Source: Pantoea sp. RIT-PI-b (GTDB taxonomy: Bacteria; Pseudomonadota; Gammaproteobacteria; Enterobacterales; Enterobacteriaceae). From it: a stretch of DNA of 64,000 nt. How positions within the stretch are numbered: the stretch's first letter is position 1; each line of letters begins with the position of its first letter. The stretch covers positions 372,001 to 436,000 of the forward strand of contig NZ_LGIS01000014.1 in NCBI RefSeq assembly GCF_001187905.1, read 5' to 3'. The notes under the pieces were generated by a model. It had not been told where the DNA came from. It worked only from the letters and a program-made list of their open reading frames with translations, and searched no databases. Positions 44,618 through 56,701 of the stretch are shown here, in pieces. The position numbers were made by a program, and so were the translations under genes.

Positions 44618-45559
44618 ATGCAGGAAAATTTCAAACACACCACAGTGCTGCTGGATGAGGCGGTTAACGGCCTCAATATCAGGGAAGACGGCATTTACAT
44701 TGACGGCACTTTTGGTCGCGGCGGTCATTCGCGCTTAATTCTTTCACAGCTTGGCGAGAAAGGACAACTGATCGCGATTGATCGCGATCCGCAAGCGATA
44801 GCCGCAGCTGCTGAGATAAACGATCCCCGTTTCTCCATCGTCCACGGGCCGTTTTCGGCGCTGGCGGAATATGTCGAAGAGCGCGGTCTGACCGGCCAAA
44901 TTGATGGCGTATTGCTGGATCTGGGCGTCTCGTCACCACAGCTGGATGATGCCGAACGCGGCTTCTCCTTTATGCGTGACGGACCGCTGGATATGCGTAT
45001 GGATCCAACGCGTGGGCAATCAGCAGCTGAATGGCTAATGAGTGCGGAAGAAGCGGATATCGCTTTCGTGATTAAAACCTACGGTGAAGAGCGTTTCGGT
45101 AAACGTATCGCGCGTGCCATCGTAGAACGCAATCGCGAGCAGCCCATGACACGCACCAAAGAGTTGGCCACCGTTATCGCCGCTGCGATGCCGGTGAAAG
45201 ACAAATTTAAGCATCCGGCAACGCGTACCTTCCAGGCGATTCGTATCTGGATCAACAGCGAGCTGGAAGAGATCGATACCGCACTAAAAGGTGCGCTGTC
45301 TGTTCTCGCTCCCGGCGGCAGATTGTCGATCATCAGCTTCCATTCGCTGGAAGATCGCTTAGTGAAGCGTTTTATGCGCGATCAGAGCCGCGGTCCACAG
45401 GTGCCAGCCGGCATCCCAATGACCGAGTCGCAGCTCAAAGCGTTAGGCGGTCGTGAACTCAAAACGCTTGGCAAGCTGATTCCGGGTGAAGCTGAAGTGA
45501 ACGAAAACCCACGTGCACGCAGTTCTGTTTTGCGTATCGCGGAGAGAACAGCGTCATGA
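44618..45559 (+). CDS. rsmH: 16S rRNA (cytosine1402-N4)-methyltransferase
   Basis: SAM-dependent methyltransferase (MraW) modifying C1402 in the ribosomal P site. The 313 aa equal E. coli. The SAM-binding [14 protein letters not shown] (about 29-42) and the family block [20 protein letters not shown] are intact. The stop overlaps the ftsL start (ATGA at 45556-45559). Confidence 0.97.
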   Translation: MQENFKHTTVLLDEAVNGLNIREDGIYIDGTFGRGGHSRLILSQLGEKGQLIAIDRDPQAIAAAAEINDPRFSIVHGPFSALAEYVEERGLTGQIDGVLLDLGVSSPQLDDAERGFSFMRDGPLDMRMDPTRGQSAAEWLMSAEEADIAFVIKTYGEERFGKRIARAIVERNREQPMTRTKELATVIAAAMPVKDKFKHPATRTFQAIRIWINSELEEIDTALKGALSVLAPGGRLSIISFHSLEDRLVKRFMRDQSRGPQVPAGIPMTESQLKALGGRELKTLGKLIPGEAEVNENPRARSSVLRIAERTAS

Positions 45560-45876
45560 TTGGCAACGAGCGTCACAGCCTGCCTGGCGTTATCGGTGGA
45601 GACCTGCTGCGTTTTGGCAAGATTCCACTGTTACTGCTGATTGCGGTGCTAGTGTCCTCCGTCGTGGTCGTGACGACCACACATAAGACGCGCCTGCTGA
45701 CAGCGCAGCGTGAACAGCTGGTGCTGGAGCGTGATGCGCTCGATATCGAGTGGCGCAACCTCATTCTTGAAGAGAACGCCCTTGGCGATCACAGCCGCGT
45801 AGAGCGGATAGCAACCGATAAACTGCAAATGCAGCATGTTGATCCTTCACAGGAAAATATTGTGGTGCAGAAATAA
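45556..45876 (+). CDS. ftsL: cell division protein FtsL
   Basis: Bitopic membrane protein of the FtsQLB complex that activates FtsWI septal synthesis. The 106 aa start from the ATG that overlaps the rsmH stop. E. coli FtsL is 121 aa with a longer cytoplasmic tail. One membrane segment (about 24-42) is followed by a periplasmic leucine-zipper-like coiled coil that is almost identical to E. coli through to [13 protein letters not shown]. ftsI follows after 16 bp. Confidence 0.95.
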   Translation: MIGNERHSLPGVIGGDLLRFGKIPLLLLIAVLVSSVVVVTTTHKTRLLTAQREQLVLERDALDIEWRNLILEENALGDHSRVERIATDKLQMQHVDPSQENIVVQK

Positions 45877-45892
45877 GGAATCGCAGAACTCA

Positions 45893-47659
45893 ATGAGTGG
45901 CGCAGGTAAAACGCTGAAGTTAAAAAAACAAGAAGATAAGGCCAGCTTTGTAAGCTGGCGCTTTGCGTTACTGTGCGGGTGTATTTTACTGGCGCTGGGT
46001 GGACTGCTGTCGCGCGTAGCGTGGTTACAGGTGATCAACCCCGATAAGCTGGTGAAAGAGGGCGATTTACGCTCGCTGCGCGTTCAGTCGGTGCCAACGG
46101 CGCGCGGTATGATCAGCGATCGTGCGGGTCGTCCACTGGCGGTGAGTGTGCCGGTGAATGCGATCTGGGCCGATCCGAAAGAACTGACTGAGCACGGCGG
46201 CGTATCGCTGGATAGCCGCTGGAGAGCATTGTCTGATGCGTTATCAATCCCGCTTGATCAACTCGCAGCACGCGTTAATGCCAACCCGAAAGGGCGCTTT
46301 ATTTATCTGGCGCGTCAGGTCAATCCGGCAATCGGCGAGTATGTGAAAAAACTTAAGCTGCCGGGCATCTATCTGCGTGAAGAGTCGCGTCGCTACTATC
46401 CGGCGGGCCAGGTTACTGCGCACCTGATTGGCTTCACCAACATTGATGGACAGGGCATTGAGGGCATCGAGAAGAGCTTCGATAAATGGCTGACTGGCGC
46501 GCCGGGTGAACGTACCGTGCGTAAAGACCGCAACGGTCGCGTCATTGAAGATATCTCTTCGGTTGATAGCCGTGCGGCGCATAACCTAACGCTGAGCATT
46601 GATGAGCGTCTGCAAGCGCTGGTTTATCGGGAACTGAATAACGCCGTGGCTTTCAACAAAGCCGAATCGGGCACTGCCGTATTGGTGGATGTGAATACCG
46701 GTGAAGTGCTGGCAATGGCGAACAGTCCCGCTTATAACCCGAATAATCTTAGCAACACGCCGAAAGACGTGATGCGTAACCGCGCCATCACTGACATCTT
46801 CGAGCCAGGTTCTACCGTGAAACCCATGGTGGTGATGACGGCTTTACAGCGTGGTGTGGTGAAAGAAAACAGCGTCCTGAATACCGTGCCGTACCGCGTT
46901 AATGGTCATGAGATCAAAGACGTGGCGCGCTATAACGAATTGACCCTTACCGGGGTTTTACAGAAGTCGAGTAACGTCGGGGTTTCACGTTTGGCGTTAG
47001 CGATGCCCTCCTCAGCGCTTGTAGATACTTATGCGCGCTTTGGCTTGGGTAAACCGACCAATTTGGGGCTGGTCGGGGAAAGCAGTGGCTTATACCCTCA
47101 AAAACAACGGTGGTCTGACATAGAGAGGGCCACCTTCTCTTTCGGCTACGGGCTAATGGTAACGCCGTTACAGTTAGCGCGAGTCTACGCAACCATTGGC
47201 AGCTATGGCATCAATCGCCCGCTGTCGATCACCAAAGTTGACCCGCCAGTGGCAGGTGAACGCGTTTTCCAGGAAGACCTGGTGAAAACGGTGATGCACA
47301 TGATGGAGAGCGTTGCGTTGCCAGGCGGTGGTGGGGTTAAAGCCGCCATCAAGGGCTATCGCATTGCTATTAAAACCGGTACCGCCAAGAAAGTTGGACC
47401 GGACGGACGCTACGTCAACAAATACATTGCTTACACCGCTGGCGTTGCACCTGCCAGCCGTCCTCGTTTTGCGCTGGTGGTGGTGATCAACGATCCCCAG
47501 GCCGGTAAATATTATGGTGGTGCGGTTTCAGCACCGGTGTTTGGCGCCATCATGGGCGGCGTGTTGCGTACCATGAACATTGAACCTGATGCGCTGCCAA
47601 CAGTTGATAAGAACGAGTTGGTGAAGAATAGAAGTGAGGAATCAAGTGACAGATCGTAA
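45893..47659 (+). CDS. ftsI: peptidoglycan DD-transpeptidase FtsI (PBP3)
   Basis: Septum-specific class B penicillin-binding protein partnered with FtsW. The start at ATG 45893 gives 588 aa as in E. coli. The open frame from 45836 overlaps ftsL and is not used. There is one N-terminal membrane anchor (about 22-42). Active-site motifs: STVK with S307, SSN in QKSSNVGVS, and KTGT in [10 protein letters not shown]. The C-terminal 14 bases overlap murE. Confidence 0.97.
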   Translation: MSGAGKTLKLKKQEDKASFVSWRFALLCGCILLALGGLLSRVAWLQVINPDKLVKEGDLRSLRVQSVPTARGMISDRAGRPLAVSVPVNAIWADPKELTEHGGVSLDSRWRALSDALSIPLDQLAARVNANPKGRFIYLARQVNPAIGEYVKKLKLPGIYLREESRRYYPAGQVTAHLIGFTNIDGQGIEGIEKSFDKWLTGAPGERTVRKDRNGRVIEDISSVDSRAAHNLTLSIDERLQALVYRELNNAVAFNKAESGTAVLVDVNTGEVLAMANSPAYNPNNLSNTPKDVMRNRAITDIFEPGSTVKPMVVMTALQRGVVKENSVLNTVPYRVNGHEIKDVARYNELTLTGVLQKSSNVGVSRLALAMPSSALVDTYARFGLGKPTNLGLVGESSGLYPQKQRWSDIERATFSFGYGLMVTPLQLARVYATIGSYGINRPLSITKVDPPVAGERVFQEDLVKTVMHMMESVALPGGGGVKAAIKGYRIAIKTGTAKKVGPDGRYVNKYIAYTAGVAPASRPRFALVVVINDPQAGKYYGGAVSAPVFGAIMGGVLRTMNIEPDALPTVDKNELVKNRSEESSDRS

Positions 47660-49133
47660 CCTGCGCGACTTACTGGCCCCATGGGTGCCGGGTGCGCCGG
47701 CGCGTCCACTCCGTGACATGACACTGGACAGCCGCGCTGCGGCTGCTGGCGATCTGTTTATCGCCGTGGCGGGCCATCATGCTGATGGACGTCGTTTTAT
47801 TCCACAGGCTATTGCACAAGGTGTGGCAGCGGTGATTGCCGAAGCCGAAGGTGAGGCCAGCGATGGTGATATCCGCGAGATGCACGGCGTCCCGGTTATC
47901 TATCTGGCGCAGTTGCAGCAGCGTCTCTCTGCACTGGCCGGACGCTTTTATCAGCAGCCTGCGAGCAAACTGAAGTTAATTGGTGTTACCGGCACCAACG
48001 GTAAAACCACCACCACGCAGTTGATGGCGCAGTGGGCCAATCTGTTGGGTGAAGCCGGCGCCGTGATGGGCACGGTAGGAAATGGCCTTTACGGTCAACT
48101 GGTGGCAACTGAAAACACTACCGGCTCTGCAGTGGATGTGCAGCATGTTCTGAATGATTTGGTCGAGCAGGGCGCAACCCTGACGGCGATGGAAGTGTCT
48201 TCACATGGGCTGGTGCAGCACCGCGTGGCAGCGTTGCCGTTTGCCGCGGCGGTATTTACCAACCTGAGCCGCGATCACCTCGATTATCACGGTGATATGC
48301 AGGGCTATGAATCCGCTAAATGGCTACTGTTCTCTGAGCATCAAATCGGTGCAGCCATCATCAACGCTGATGATGAGGTTGGCCGTCGCTGGCTGGCAAA
48401 ATTGCCCGATGCTGTAGCGGTAACCATGGAAGACAACCTGCAATCTGGCTGCCATGGCCGCTGGCTCAAAGCCACGGCGGTGAATTATCACGACGGCGGC
48501 GCACATATTCAATTCAGCTCCAGCTGGGGCGACGGCGAGTTTGATAGCCGTTTGATGGGCGCGTTCAACGTTAGCAACCTACTACTGGCGCTGGCTACCT
48601 TGCTAACGCTGGATTATCCGCTTACTGCGCTGGTTGCCACCGCACCGCAATTATTACCGGTTTGTGGTCGTATGGAAGTGTTCACCGCGCCAGAAAAACC
48701 CACAGTCGTGGTTGATTACGCCCACACGCCTGATGCGCTGGAAAAAGCGCTGGAAGCGGCGCGTCTGCACTGTAAAGGCCAGCTGTGGTGCGTGTTTGGC
48801 TGCGGCGGCGATCGTGATAAAGGCAAACGTCCATTGATGGGCGCGATTGCTGAGCAATTCTCCGACATTGTGGTGATCACCGACGATAATCCGCGCAGCG
48901 AAGAGCCGATGTCGATTGTGAATGATATTCTCACCGGCCTGCTCGACCCGGGTCGTGCACGCGTCGTTTCAGGACGTGCGCAGGCGGTGACCAACGCCGT
49001 CATGCAAGCCAGTGTGGATGACATCGTGCTGGTGGCCGGTAAAGGCCACGAAGATTATCAAATCATTGGCAACCGCCGTCTGGATTACTCGGATCGCGAC
49101 ACCGTCGCCCGTTTGCTGGGGGTGGTCGCATGA
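47646..49133 (+). CDS. murE: UDP-MurNAc-tripeptide synthetase (meso-DAP adding)
   Basis: Adds meso-diaminopimelate to UDP-MurNAc-L-Ala-D-Glu. The GTG at 47646 is chosen: GAGGA lies 6-10 bp upstream, and it gives exactly 495 aa with [13 protein letters not shown]. Another GTG at 47634 would add four residues. The ATP loop [14 protein letters not shown] (about 113-126) and DDNPRSEEP, the DAP-selecting motif DNPR, are present. DapB upstream in the window supplies the DAP pathway. The end overlaps murF (ATGA). Confidence 0.96.
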   Translation: MTDRNLRDLLAPWVPGAPARPLRDMTLDSRAAAAGDLFIAVAGHHADGRRFIPQAIAQGVAAVIAEAEGEASDGDIREMHGVPVIYLAQLQQRLSALAGRFYQQPASKLKLIGVTGTNGKTTTTQLMAQWANLLGEAGAVMGTVGNGLYGQLVATENTTGSAVDVQHVLNDLVEQGATLTAMEVSSHGLVQHRVAALPFAAAVFTNLSRDHLDYHGDMQGYESAKWLLFSEHQIGAAIINADDEVGRRWLAKLPDAVAVTMEDNLQSGCHGRWLKATAVNYHDGGAHIQFSSSWGDGEFDSRLMGAFNVSNLLLALATLLTLDYPLTALVATAPQLLPVCGRMEVFTAPEKPTVVVDYAHTPDALEKALEAARLHCKGQLWCVFGCGGDRDKGKRPLMGAIAEQFSDIVVITDDNPRSEEPMSIVNDILTGLLDPGRARVVSGRAQAVTNAVMQASVDDIVLVAGKGHEDYQIIGNRRLDYSDRDTVARLLGVVA

Positions 49134-50491
49134 TTCCCGTTTCTCTGCAAACCCTCGCTGATATCAGCGGCGGCAAGCTGCACGGCGCTGATTTAACCGT
49201 TGCCGATGTCACAACCGATACGCGCAAAGTTACTGCCGGCAGCCTGTTTGTTGCGCTGGTAGGCGAACGTTTTGATGCTCATGATTTCGCCAGCGATGCC
49301 ATTGCAAGCGGCGCTCAGGCTCTGCTGGTCAGTAAGCTATTGCCGATTTCTATCCCGCAGGTAGTGGTGGCCGATACGCGTATTGCCTTCGGACAACTCG
49401 CGGCATGGGTGCGCCAACAGGCGAAAGCGCGCGTGGTTGCCCTGACGGGATCGTCCGGTAAAACCTCGGTCAAAGAGATGACCGCCGCAATTTTGCGTCA
49501 GTGCGGCGAGACGCTCTATACCGCAGGTAACCTGAATAACGATTTCGGTGTACCGATGACGCTACTGCGTCTAACGAAAGAGCATGCCTACGCAGTGATT
49601 GAGCTGGGTGCCAACCATCAGGGCGAGATTGCCTACACCACCGCGCTGGTGCGTCCGGAATCCGCGCTGGTGAATAACCTTGCCGCCGCTCATCTGGAAG
49701 GTTTTGGTTCGCTAGCAGGAGTGGCGAAAGCCAAGGGCGAAATCTTTAACGGCTTGCCGGTGCACGGCACCGCTATCGTTAACGCCGACAGTAATGATCT
49801 GGCCAACTGGCAAACGCAGTTTGTGGATAAAACGTTGTGGCGCTTCTCGCCGCAGCCGATGGCCGATGCCGAATTCCGCGCCAGTGATATTGTGCTGCGC
49901 GCTGATGCCACGCTCTTTACCCTGCATACACCGCGTGGCGATATCGCGGTTGAGTTGCCGCTGCCGGGCCGTCATAACATCGCCAATGCGTTAGCAGCTG
50001 CCGCGCTGGCGCTGTCAGTGGATGCACCGCTGACTGCGATTCAAAATGGCCTTAAAACCTTACAGCCCGTTCCTGGTCGTCTGTTCCCGATTCGTCTCGC
50101 GGCCAATCAGTTGCTACTGGATGACAGCTATAACGCCAACGTGGGTTCGATGACCGCCGCTGCGCAGGTACTCGGCGATATGCCGGGCTTCCGCGTGATG
50201 GTGGTAGGCGATATGGCGGAGTTGGGCGATGAAGCTGAACTCTGTCATCGCCAGGTTGGCGATGCGGCAAAAGCGGCAGGCATCGATCGCGTGCTGAGCA
50301 CCGGCTCATTAAGCCAGCTGATTGGTGAAAATAGCGGCAAAGGCGAGCATTTCGCCAGTAAAACCGCGCTGACTGAACGTTTACGCACATTGCTGTCCGA
50401 ACATCAGGACATCACTATTTTGGTTAAAGGTTCACGTAGTGCCGCCATGGAGCAGGTAGTACAGAGCTTACAGGAGAAAGGAACATGCTAG
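49130..50491 (+). CDS. murF: UDP-MurNAc-pentapeptide synthetase (D-Ala-D-Ala adding)
   Basis: Cytoplasmic ligase that completes the pentapeptide precursor using D-Ala-D-Ala made by Ddl. The 453 aa (E. coli 452) contain the ATP loop [14 protein letters not shown] (about 104-117), the central [13 protein letters not shown] block and [11 protein letters not shown]. The start shares ATGA with the murE stop and the end overlaps mraY by 7 bp. Confidence 0.97.
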   Translation: MIPVSLQTLADISGGKLHGADLTVADVTTDTRKVTAGSLFVALVGERFDAHDFASDAIASGAQALLVSKLLPISIPQVVVADTRIAFGQLAAWVRQQAKARVVALTGSSGKTSVKEMTAAILRQCGETLYTAGNLNNDFGVPMTLLRLTKEHAYAVIELGANHQGEIAYTTALVRPESALVNNLAAAHLEGFGSLAGVAKAKGEIFNGLPVHGTAIVNADSNDLANWQTQFVDKTLWRFSPQPMADAEFRASDIVLRADATLFTLHTPRGDIAVELPLPGRHNIANALAAAALALSVDAPLTAIQNGLKTLQPVPGRLFPIRLAANQLLLDDSYNANVGSMTAAAQVLGDMPGFRVMVVGDMAELGDEAELCHRQVGDAAKAAGIDRVLSTGSLSQLIGENSGKGEHFASKTALTERLRTLLSEHQDITILVKGSRSAAMEQVVQSLQEKGTC

Positions 50492-51567
50492 TCTGGCTGG
50501 CCGAACATCTGGTCGCATTTTATTCCGGCTTTAACGTCTTCTCATATTTGACGTTCCGCGCCATTGTCAGCCTGCTGACCGCTCTGTTCATTTCTCTGTG
50601 GATGGGACCACGTCTGATTGCCTGGCTGCAGAAACTGCAGATTGGTCAGGTGGTGCGTAACGACGGCCCCGAGTCACACTTCAGCAAACGTGGCACGCCA
50701 ACGATGGGCGGCGTGATGATCCTTACCTCCATCACCATTTCGGTGCTGATGTGGGCGTATCCCTCCAATCCATACGTTTGGTGTGTTCTGGTGGTGCTGG
50801 TTGGTTTTGGCATCATCGGCTTTGTTGATGACTATCGCAAAGTGGTGCGCAAAGACACTAAAGGTCTTATCGCGCGCTGGAAATACTTCTGGATGTCAGT
50901 GATTTCACTCGCTGTGGCCTTCGCGTTGTTTATCGCTGGCAAAGATACACCCGCGACACAACTGGTGGTGCCGTTCTTTAAGGACGTTATGCCGCAGTTG
51001 GGCTTGTTCTACGTGGTGTTGGCCTACTTCGTGATTGTCGGTACCGGTAACGCCGTTAACTTAACGGATGGCCTTGATGGGCTGGCAATTATGCCAACCG
51101 TGTTCGTGGCGGCGGGCTTTGCGCTGGTGGCGTGGGCAACCGGTAACGTCAAATTCGCTGAGTATCTGCACATTCCTTATTTACGGCACGCCGGTGAACT
51201 GGTGATTGTCTGTACCGCGATTGTCGGAGCGGGGCTCGGATTTTTGTGGTTCAACACCTATCCAGCACAAGTGTTCATGGGCGATGTCGGTTCATTAGCG
51301 CTGGGCGGCGCGCTTGGGACTATTGCAGTGCTGCTGCGCCAGGAGTTCCTGCTGTTGATTATGGGCGGCGTGTTTGTCGTAGAAACCCTGTCGGTAATTC
51401 TTCAGGTGGGATCGTTCAAGCTGCGCGGACAACGCATTTTCCGCATGGCACCGATTCACCATCACTATGAATTGAAAGGCTGGCCGGAGCCGCGCGTCAT
51501 CGTGCGCTTCTGGATTATTTCGCTGATGCTGGTGCTGATTGGCCTGGCAACGCTGAAGGTACGTTAA
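50485..51567 (+). CDS. mraY: phospho-N-acetylmuramoyl-pentapeptide transferase
   Basis: Integral membrane enzyme that transfers phospho-MurNAc-pentapeptide to undecaprenyl phosphate, forming lipid I. The 360 aa equal E. coli MraY with ten predicted membrane segments. The catalytic motifs FVDDYRKV (about 114-121), [10 protein letters not shown] and the histidine-rich loop [14 protein letters not shown] are intact. Two bases separate it from murD. Confidence 0.98.
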   Translation: MLVWLAEHLVAFYSGFNVFSYLTFRAIVSLLTALFISLWMGPRLIAWLQKLQIGQVVRNDGPESHFSKRGTPTMGGVMILTSITISVLMWAYPSNPYVWCVLVVLVGFGIIGFVDDYRKVVRKDTKGLIARWKYFWMSVISLAVAFALFIAGKDTPATQLVVPFFKDVMPQLGLFYVVLAYFVIVGTGNAVNLTDGLDGLAIMPTVFVAAGFALVAWATGNVKFAEYLHIPYLRHAGELVIVCTAIVGAGLGFLWFNTYPAQVFMGDVGSLALGGALGTIAVLLRQEFLLLIMGGVFVVETLSVILQVGSFKLRGQRIFRMAPIHHHYELKGWPEPRVIVRFWIISLMLVLIGLATLKVR

Positions 51568-51569
51568 TC

Positions 51570-52886
51570 ATGGCTGACTATCGGGGCAGAAAAGTCGTCA
51601 TCATCGGATTAGGCATTACTGGCCTGTCCTGTGTTGATTTCTTCCTTGCGCAAGGCGTTACGCCACGCGTGATGGATACCCGTGTCTCGCCGCCGGGACT
51701 GGACAAGCTGCCAGCCTCGGTTGAGCGCTATGTTGGCGGTATCAATAGCGATTGGCTGCTGGCGTCGGATCTGATTATTGCAAGCCCGGGTATCGCACTG
51801 GCACATCCTGCCTTAAGCGAGGCTGCTGATGCTGGCATTGAGATCATTGGCGATATCGAGTTGTTTTGTCGCGAAGCGCAGGCCCCGATTGTGGCGATTA
51901 CTGGTTCAAACGGCAAAAGCACCGTGACGACGCTGGTGGGCGAAATGGCCCGCGCAGCAGGTTGGCAGGTGGGCGTTGGCGGCAACATTGGTTTGCCGGC
52001 GCTGACGCTACTGAAATCGCCAGCGCAGCTCTATGTGCTGGAGTTGTCCAGCTTCCAGCTCGAAACTACCCACAGTTTAAAAGCCGCGGCTGCGACGATC
52101 CTCAATCTTACCGAGGATCATATGGATCGCTATCCGTTGGGCATGCAGCAATATCGCGCGGCTAAGCTGCGCATTTACGAAAATGCCAGCGTCTGCGTAG
52201 TGAATGCTGACGATGGCATGACGATGCCGGTGCGCGGTGTTGATCAGCGCTGCGTGAGCTTCGGTATCAACCTTGGCGATTATCATCTCAATCAGCAGCA
52301 GGGCAGCACCTGGCTGCGGGCGAAGGGCGAGAAAGTCCTGAATACCGATGAGATGACGTTGGTGGGACAACATAACTACACCAACGCGCTGGCAGCACTG
52401 GCATTGGCTGACGCGGTGAACATTCCGCGCGCCTCCAGCCTGAAAGCCTTAACCACGTTCACCGGCCTGGCGCACCGCTTTCAGTTGGTGCATGAAGCTA
52501 ATGGCGTGCGCTGGATTAACGATTCAAAAGCCACCAACGTCGGCAGCACTGAAGCGGCGCTGAATGGGCTGCAGGTAAAAGGAACGTTATGGCTGCTGCT
52601 CGGCGGCGACGGTAAGTCGGCTGATTTCAGCCCGCTGGCGCGCTATCTGCAGGGTGACAAGGTGAAGCTGTTCTGCTTTGGTCGCGATGGCGATGCCTTA
52701 GCGGCGCTGCGCCCGGAGATTGCCACGCGCACCGACACTATGCAGCAGGCGATGACGCAAATTGCTGCACAGGTGACAGCCGGCGATATGGTGCTGCTGT
52801 CTCCCGCCTGCGCCAGCCTCGATCAATTCCGCAATTTTGAGCAGCGTGGCGATCAGTTCGCGCAGCTGGCGAAGGAGTTGAGTTGA
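51570..52886 (+). CDS. murD: UDP-MurNAc-L-alanine:D-glutamate ligase
   Basis: Cytoplasmic ATP-dependent ligase adding D-glutamate. The 438 aa equal E. coli MurD: an N-terminal UDP-binding Rossmann domain ([17 protein letters not shown]), the ATP loop [14 protein letters not shown] (about 109-122) and the C-terminal [14 protein letters not shown] block. The stop overlaps the ftsW start (TGATG at 52884-52888). Confidence 0.97.
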   Translation: MADYRGRKVVIIGLGITGLSCVDFFLAQGVTPRVMDTRVSPPGLDKLPASVERYVGGINSDWLLASDLIIASPGIALAHPALSEAADAGIEIIGDIELFCREAQAPIVAITGSNGKSTVTTLVGEMARAAGWQVGVGGNIGLPALTLLKSPAQLYVLELSSFQLETTHSLKAAAATILNLTEDHMDRYPLGMQQYRAAKLRIYENASVCVVNADDGMTMPVRGVDQRCVSFGINLGDYHLNQQQGSTWLRAKGEKVLNTDEMTLVGQHNYTNALAALALADAVNIPRASSLKALTTFTGLAHRFQLVHEANGVRWINDSKATNVGSTEAALNGLQVKGTLWLLLGGDGKSADFSPLARYLQGDKVKLFCFGRDGDALAALRPEIATRTDTMQQAMTQIAAQVTAGDMVLLSPACASLDQFRNFEQRGDQFAQLAKELS

Positions 52887-54100
52887 TGCGCATTCCTGGA
52901 GCCGGTATCGCCAACTATCTGTCACTGCGCCTACGCGATTGGGTGATGGGCGCACGCGACAATGATGATGCGCCAGTGGTGCTGTACGATCGCACGCTGC
53001 TATGGCTGACCTTTGGGCTGGCGCTGATCGGTTTCGTGATGGTGACCTCGGCATCCATGCCGGTGGGTCAACGTTTGAACGAAGATCCATTCTATTTTGC
53101 CAAGCGTGATGCGTTTTATATCGCACTGGCGTTTGGTATGGCGTTAGTGACATTGCGCATCCCGATGGATTTCTGGCAGCGCTACAGCAACGTAATGCTA
53201 ATGGTTTCGGTCGTGATGCTGCTGATCGTATTAGTGGTGGGTAGCTCGGTAAATGGTGCGTCGCGCTGGATTGCCCTTGGCCCGCTGCGTATTCAGCCAG
53301 CTGAGCTCTCAAAATTAACGCTGTTCTGCTATCTCGCCAGCTATCTGGTGCGCAAAGTGGAAGAGGTGCGTAACAACTTCTGGGGCTTCTGTAAGCCGAT
53401 GGGTGTGATGGTGGTGCTGGCGGTATTGCTGCTGGCCCAGCCGGACCTCGGCACCGTGGTGGTGCTGTTTGTTACCACACTGGCGATGCTGTTTCTCGCC
53501 GGTGCGAAAATGTGGCAGTTCCTGGCGATCATTGGCTCCGGCATTTTTGCTGTGGTGCTGCTGATCATCGCCGAACCTTACCGTATGCGCCGCGTTACTT
53601 CCTTCTGGAATCCATGGGAAGATCCCTTTGGTAGCGGCTATCAGCTCACGCAGTCATTGATGGCGTTTGGACGCGGTGAGTTCTGGGGCCAGGGCTTAGG
53701 CAACTCGGTGCAGAAACTGGAATATCTGCCGGAAGCACATACTGACTTTATCTTCTCCATCATCGGCGAAGAGTTGGGTTATGTCGGTGTGGTTTTGGCG
53801 CTGTTGATGGTATTCTTCGTCGCTTTTCGCGCGATGTCGATTGGTCGCCGTGCTCTGGAGATCGATCAGCGCTTCTCAGGCTTCCTCGCTTGCTCAATTG
53901 GCGTGTGGTTTAGCTTCCAGGCGCTGGTTAATGTCGGTGCGGCCGCGGGTATGCTGCCGACCAAAGGTCTGACACTGCCGCTGATCAGTTACGGTGGTTC
54001 GAGTCTGATCATCATGTCGACCGCCATCGTGTTTTTATTGCGCATAGATTATGAAACGCGTCTGGCAAAAGCCCAGGCGTTTACCCGAGGTGCTCGATGA
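52886..54100 (+). CDS. ftsW: septal peptidoglycan glycosyltransferase FtsW
   Basis: SEDS-family polymerase that works with FtsI at the septum. The ATG at 52886 overlaps the murD stop and gives 404 aa (E. coli 414). The TTG at 52883 is a weaker alternative. About ten membrane segments are visible with SEDS hallmarks: [11 protein letters not shown], the catalytic Asp region ALLMVFFV after [17 protein letters not shown], and the C-terminal [15 protein letters not shown]. It shares ATGA with murG. Confidence 0.96.
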   Translation: MRIPGAGIANYLSLRLRDWVMGARDNDDAPVVLYDRTLLWLTFGLALIGFVMVTSASMPVGQRLNEDPFYFAKRDAFYIALAFGMALVTLRIPMDFWQRYSNVMLMVSVVMLLIVLVVGSSVNGASRWIALGPLRIQPAELSKLTLFCYLASYLVRKVEEVRNNFWGFCKPMGVMVVLAVLLLAQPDLGTVVVLFVTTLAMLFLAGAKMWQFLAIIGSGIFAVVLLIIAEPYRMRRVTSFWNPWEDPFGSGYQLTQSLMAFGRGEFWGQGLGNSVQKLEYLPEAHTDFIFSIIGEELGYVGVVLALLMVFFVAFRAMSIGRRALEIDQRFSGFLACSIGVWFSFQALVNVGAAAGMLPTKGLTLPLISYGGSSLIIMSTAIVFLLRIDYETRLAKAQAFTRGAR

Positions 54101-55155
54101 GTGGCAAACGGCTGATGGTCATGGCAGGCGGTACTGGTGGACACGTGTTCCCCGGTCTGGCCGTTGCCCATCACCTGATGGAACAAGGCTGGCAGGTTCG
54201 CTGGCTGGGAACCGCTGACCGAATGGAAGCGGATTTGGTGCCGAAACACGGCATTGAGATTGATTTTATCCGCATCAGCGGTTTGCGCGGTAAAGGTGTG
54301 AAAGCGCAGTTACTGGCACCGGTACGCATCTTTAATGCGTGGCGCCAGGCGCGTCGCATCATGAAAAACTGGCAGCCGGATGTGGTGCTGGGCATGGGCG
54401 GTTATGTTTCAGGTCCCGGTGGTTTAGCGGCATGGAGCTGCGGGATTCCGGTGGTACTGCATGAGCAGAACGGCATTGCCGGACTCACCAACAAGTGGCT
54501 GGCAAAAATCGCCACCAAAGTGATGCAGGCATTTCCGGGCGCATTCCCTAACGCTGAAGTGGTAGGAAATCCGGTGCGTACCGATGTGTTAGCTCTGCCA
54601 TTACCGGCAGCGCGACTGAGCGGACGCTTTGGCCCGATTCGCGTGCTGGTAGTGGGTGGCAGTCAGGGCGCTCGCATCCTCAATCAGACTGTGCCACAAG
54701 TGGCTGCTGAGTTGGGCGAAGCGATTACGGTTTGGCACCAAACCGGTAAAGGCGGACTGGAAATCGTGCAGCAGGCTTATCGTGCAGCCGGCCAGCCGCA
54801 ACATAAAGTCACCGAATTTATCGATGACATGGCAGAAGCCTATGCGTGGGCGGATGTGGTTGTTTGTCGCTCCGGCGCATTGACGGTCAGTGAAGTCGCT
54901 GCCGCAGGTTTACCGGCGATCTTCGTGCCGTTCCAGCATAAAGATCGTCAGCAGTACTGGAATGCGTTGCCGCTGGAAAAAGCGGGCGCAGCCAAAATTT
55001 TCGAGCAGCCGCAATTTACTGCGGCTGTAGTAGCGGACACGCTGCGTCACTGGGATCGCACCACATTATTGGCGATGGCAGAGAAAGCCCGTCAGGTGGC
55101 GATTCCCGATGCAACCGAGCGGGTTGCAAATGAAGTGGCACGTGTCGCGAAGTAA
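54097..55155 (+). CDS. murG: UDP-GlcNAc:lipid I N-acetylglucosaminyltransferase
   Basis: Peripheral membrane GT28 glycosyltransferase converting lipid I to lipid II. The 352 aa (E. coli 355) include the N-terminal glycine-rich loop [16 protein letters not shown] (about 9-24), the [11 protein letters not shown] and [13 protein letters not shown] loops, and the C-terminal [13 protein letters not shown] donor site. It is followed by a 70-bp gap with two hairpins before murC. Confidence 0.97.
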   Translation: MSGKRLMVMAGGTGGHVFPGLAVAHHLMEQGWQVRWLGTADRMEADLVPKHGIEIDFIRISGLRGKGVKAQLLAPVRIFNAWRQARRIMKNWQPDVVLGMGGYVSGPGGLAAWSCGIPVVLHEQNGIAGLTNKWLAKIATKVMQAFPGAFPNAEVVGNPVRTDVLALPLPAARLSGRFGPIRVLVVGGSQGARILNQTVPQVAAELGEAITVWHQTGKGGLEIVQQAYRAAGQPQHKVTEFIDDMAEAYAWADVVVCRSGALTVSEVAAAGLPAIFVPFQHKDRQQYWNALPLEKAGAAKIFEQPQFTAAVVADTLRHWDRTTLLAMAEKARQVAIPDATERVANEVARVAK

Positions 55156-55162
55156 ATTAATC

Positions 55163-55204
55163 GGCCAGTTGATTTGGCCCGTACCTTCAGTAGGTACAAA
55201 CGGG
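55163..55204 (+). repeat. tandem hairpins in the murG-murC gap
   Basis: Two neighbouring inverted repeats: GGCCA (55163-55167) / TGGCC (55175-55179), and GTACCT (55181-55186) / AGGTAC (55192-55197). The second can be extended by CCC (55178-55180) / GGG (55202-55204) around a bulge. No T run follows, so this is not an intrinsic terminator. It occupies the largest gap inside the mur genes. Confidence 0.6.
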
Positions 55205-55225
55205 AAAAACAGGTAATTGAAACAG

Positions 55226-56701
55226 ATGAATACACAACAATTGGCAAAACTGCGTTCTATTGTGCCCGAGATGCGTCGCGTCCGGCACATTCACTTTGTC
55301 GGCATCGGTGGTGCTGGCATGGGCGGTATTGCCGAGGTGTTGGCGAACGAAGGTTATCACATCAGCGGTTCTGATCTGGCGCCGAACCCGGTGACACAGC
55401 ATTTGGCCGCGTTGGGCGCGACGATTTACTTCAACCATCGCCCGGAAAACGTCACCGATGCGAGTGTAGTCGTGGTGTCTACGGCCGTGGCGCAGGATAA
55501 CCCTGAGCTGGTGGCCGCGCGCGAGCAGCGCATTCCCGTGATTCGTCGCGCGGAGATGCTGGCCGAACTGATGCGCTTCCGTCACGGCATTGCCGTGGCC
55601 GGCACGCACGGTAAAACCACCACTACCGCAATGGTGACCAGCATTTATGCGGAGGGCGGACTGGATCCGACTTTCGTCAACGGCGGCTTAGTGAAAGCTG
55701 CGGGAACGCATGCGCGCCTTGGCAGCAGCCGTTACCTGATTGCGGAAGCGGACGAAAGTGACGCGTCCTTCCTGCATCTGCAGCCGATGGTGGCGATTGT
55801 TACCAACATCGAAGCCGACCATATGGACACTTATCAAGGCGATTTCGAGAACCTGAAGCAGACCTTCATTAACTTCCTGCACAACCTGCCATTCTACGGA
55901 CGTGCGGTGATGTGTGTTGATGACGCGGTGATTCGTGATCTGATTCCGCGTGTAGGCCGCCAGGTTACCACATACGGCTTCAGCGAAGACGCCGATGTAC
56001 GTATCGAGAATTACGAACAGCGTGGCGCGCAAGGTCATTTCACTCTGATTCGCCATGATAAACCGGTGCTGAAAGTGACGCTGAATGCGCCCGGTCGACA
56101 TAACGCATTAAACGCGGCGGCGGCTGTGGCCGTAGCCAGCGAAGAAGGGATTGAAGACAACGCGATTCTGGCCGCACTGGAGAGCTTCCAGGGAACCGGG
56201 CGCCGCTTTGACGTACTGGGCGAGTTTGATACCGCCGCCGTCAATGGCAACCCGGGCAGCGCGATGTTGGTCGATGATTATGGGCACCATCCAACCGAAG
56301 TTGATGTCACCATCAAAGCGGCACGTGCGGGCTGGCCTGACAAAAAGCTGGTTATGGTGTTCCAGCCGCATCGCTACACGCGTACGCGTGACCTGTTTGA
56401 TGATTTCGCCAATGTGCTGTCGCAGGTTGATGTGCTGCTGATGCTGGATGTTTATCCAGCCGGTGAAGCCGCCATTCCGGGCGCTGACAGTCGCTCGCTG
56501 TGCCGCGCGATTCGTAATCGTGGCAAGGTTGATCCCATTTTGGTCTCTGAGCATGACGCTTTACCAGATGCCCTGGCACCGTTGCTGTCGGGCGACGATC
56601 TGGTGATCGTTCAGGGCGCAGGTAACATCGGCAAGATTGCACGTAAGCTGGCCGATAGCCAACTGCAGCCGGCGGTTAAGACGGAGGCGCGTCATGACTG
56701 A
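55226..56701 (+). CDS. murC: UDP-N-acetylmuramate:L-alanine ligase
   Basis: First amino-acid ligase of the precursor pathway. The ATG at 55226 gives 491 aa, equal to E. coli, and [23 protein letters not shown] three codons upstream (55217) lies closer to the AGG and could be an alternative start. The Rossmann motif [16 protein letters not shown] (about 24-39) and the ATP loop [11 protein letters not shown] (about 123-133) are present. It overlaps ddlB by 8 bp. Confidence 0.96.
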   Translation: MNTQQLAKLRSIVPEMRRVRHIHFVGIGGAGMGGIAEVLANEGYHISGSDLAPNPVTQHLAALGATIYFNHRPENVTDASVVVVSTAVAQDNPELVAAREQRIPVIRRAEMLAELMRFRHGIAVAGTHGKTTTTAMVTSIYAEGGLDPTFVNGGLVKAAGTHARLGSSRYLIAEADESDASFLHLQPMVAIVTNIEADHMDTYQGDFENLKQTFINFLHNLPFYGRAVMCVDDAVIRDLIPRVGRQVTTYGFSEDADVRIENYEQRGAQGHFTLIRHDKPVLKVTLNAPGRHNALNAAAAVAVASEEGIEDNAILAALESFQGTGRRFDVLGEFDTAAVNGNPGSAMLVDDYGHHPTEVDVTIKAARAGWPDKKLVMVFQPHRYTRTRDLFDDFANVLSQVDVLLMLDVYPAGEAAIPGADSRSLCRAIRNRGKVDPILVSEHDALPDALAPLLSGDDLVIVQGAGNIGKIARKLADSQLQPAVKTEARHD

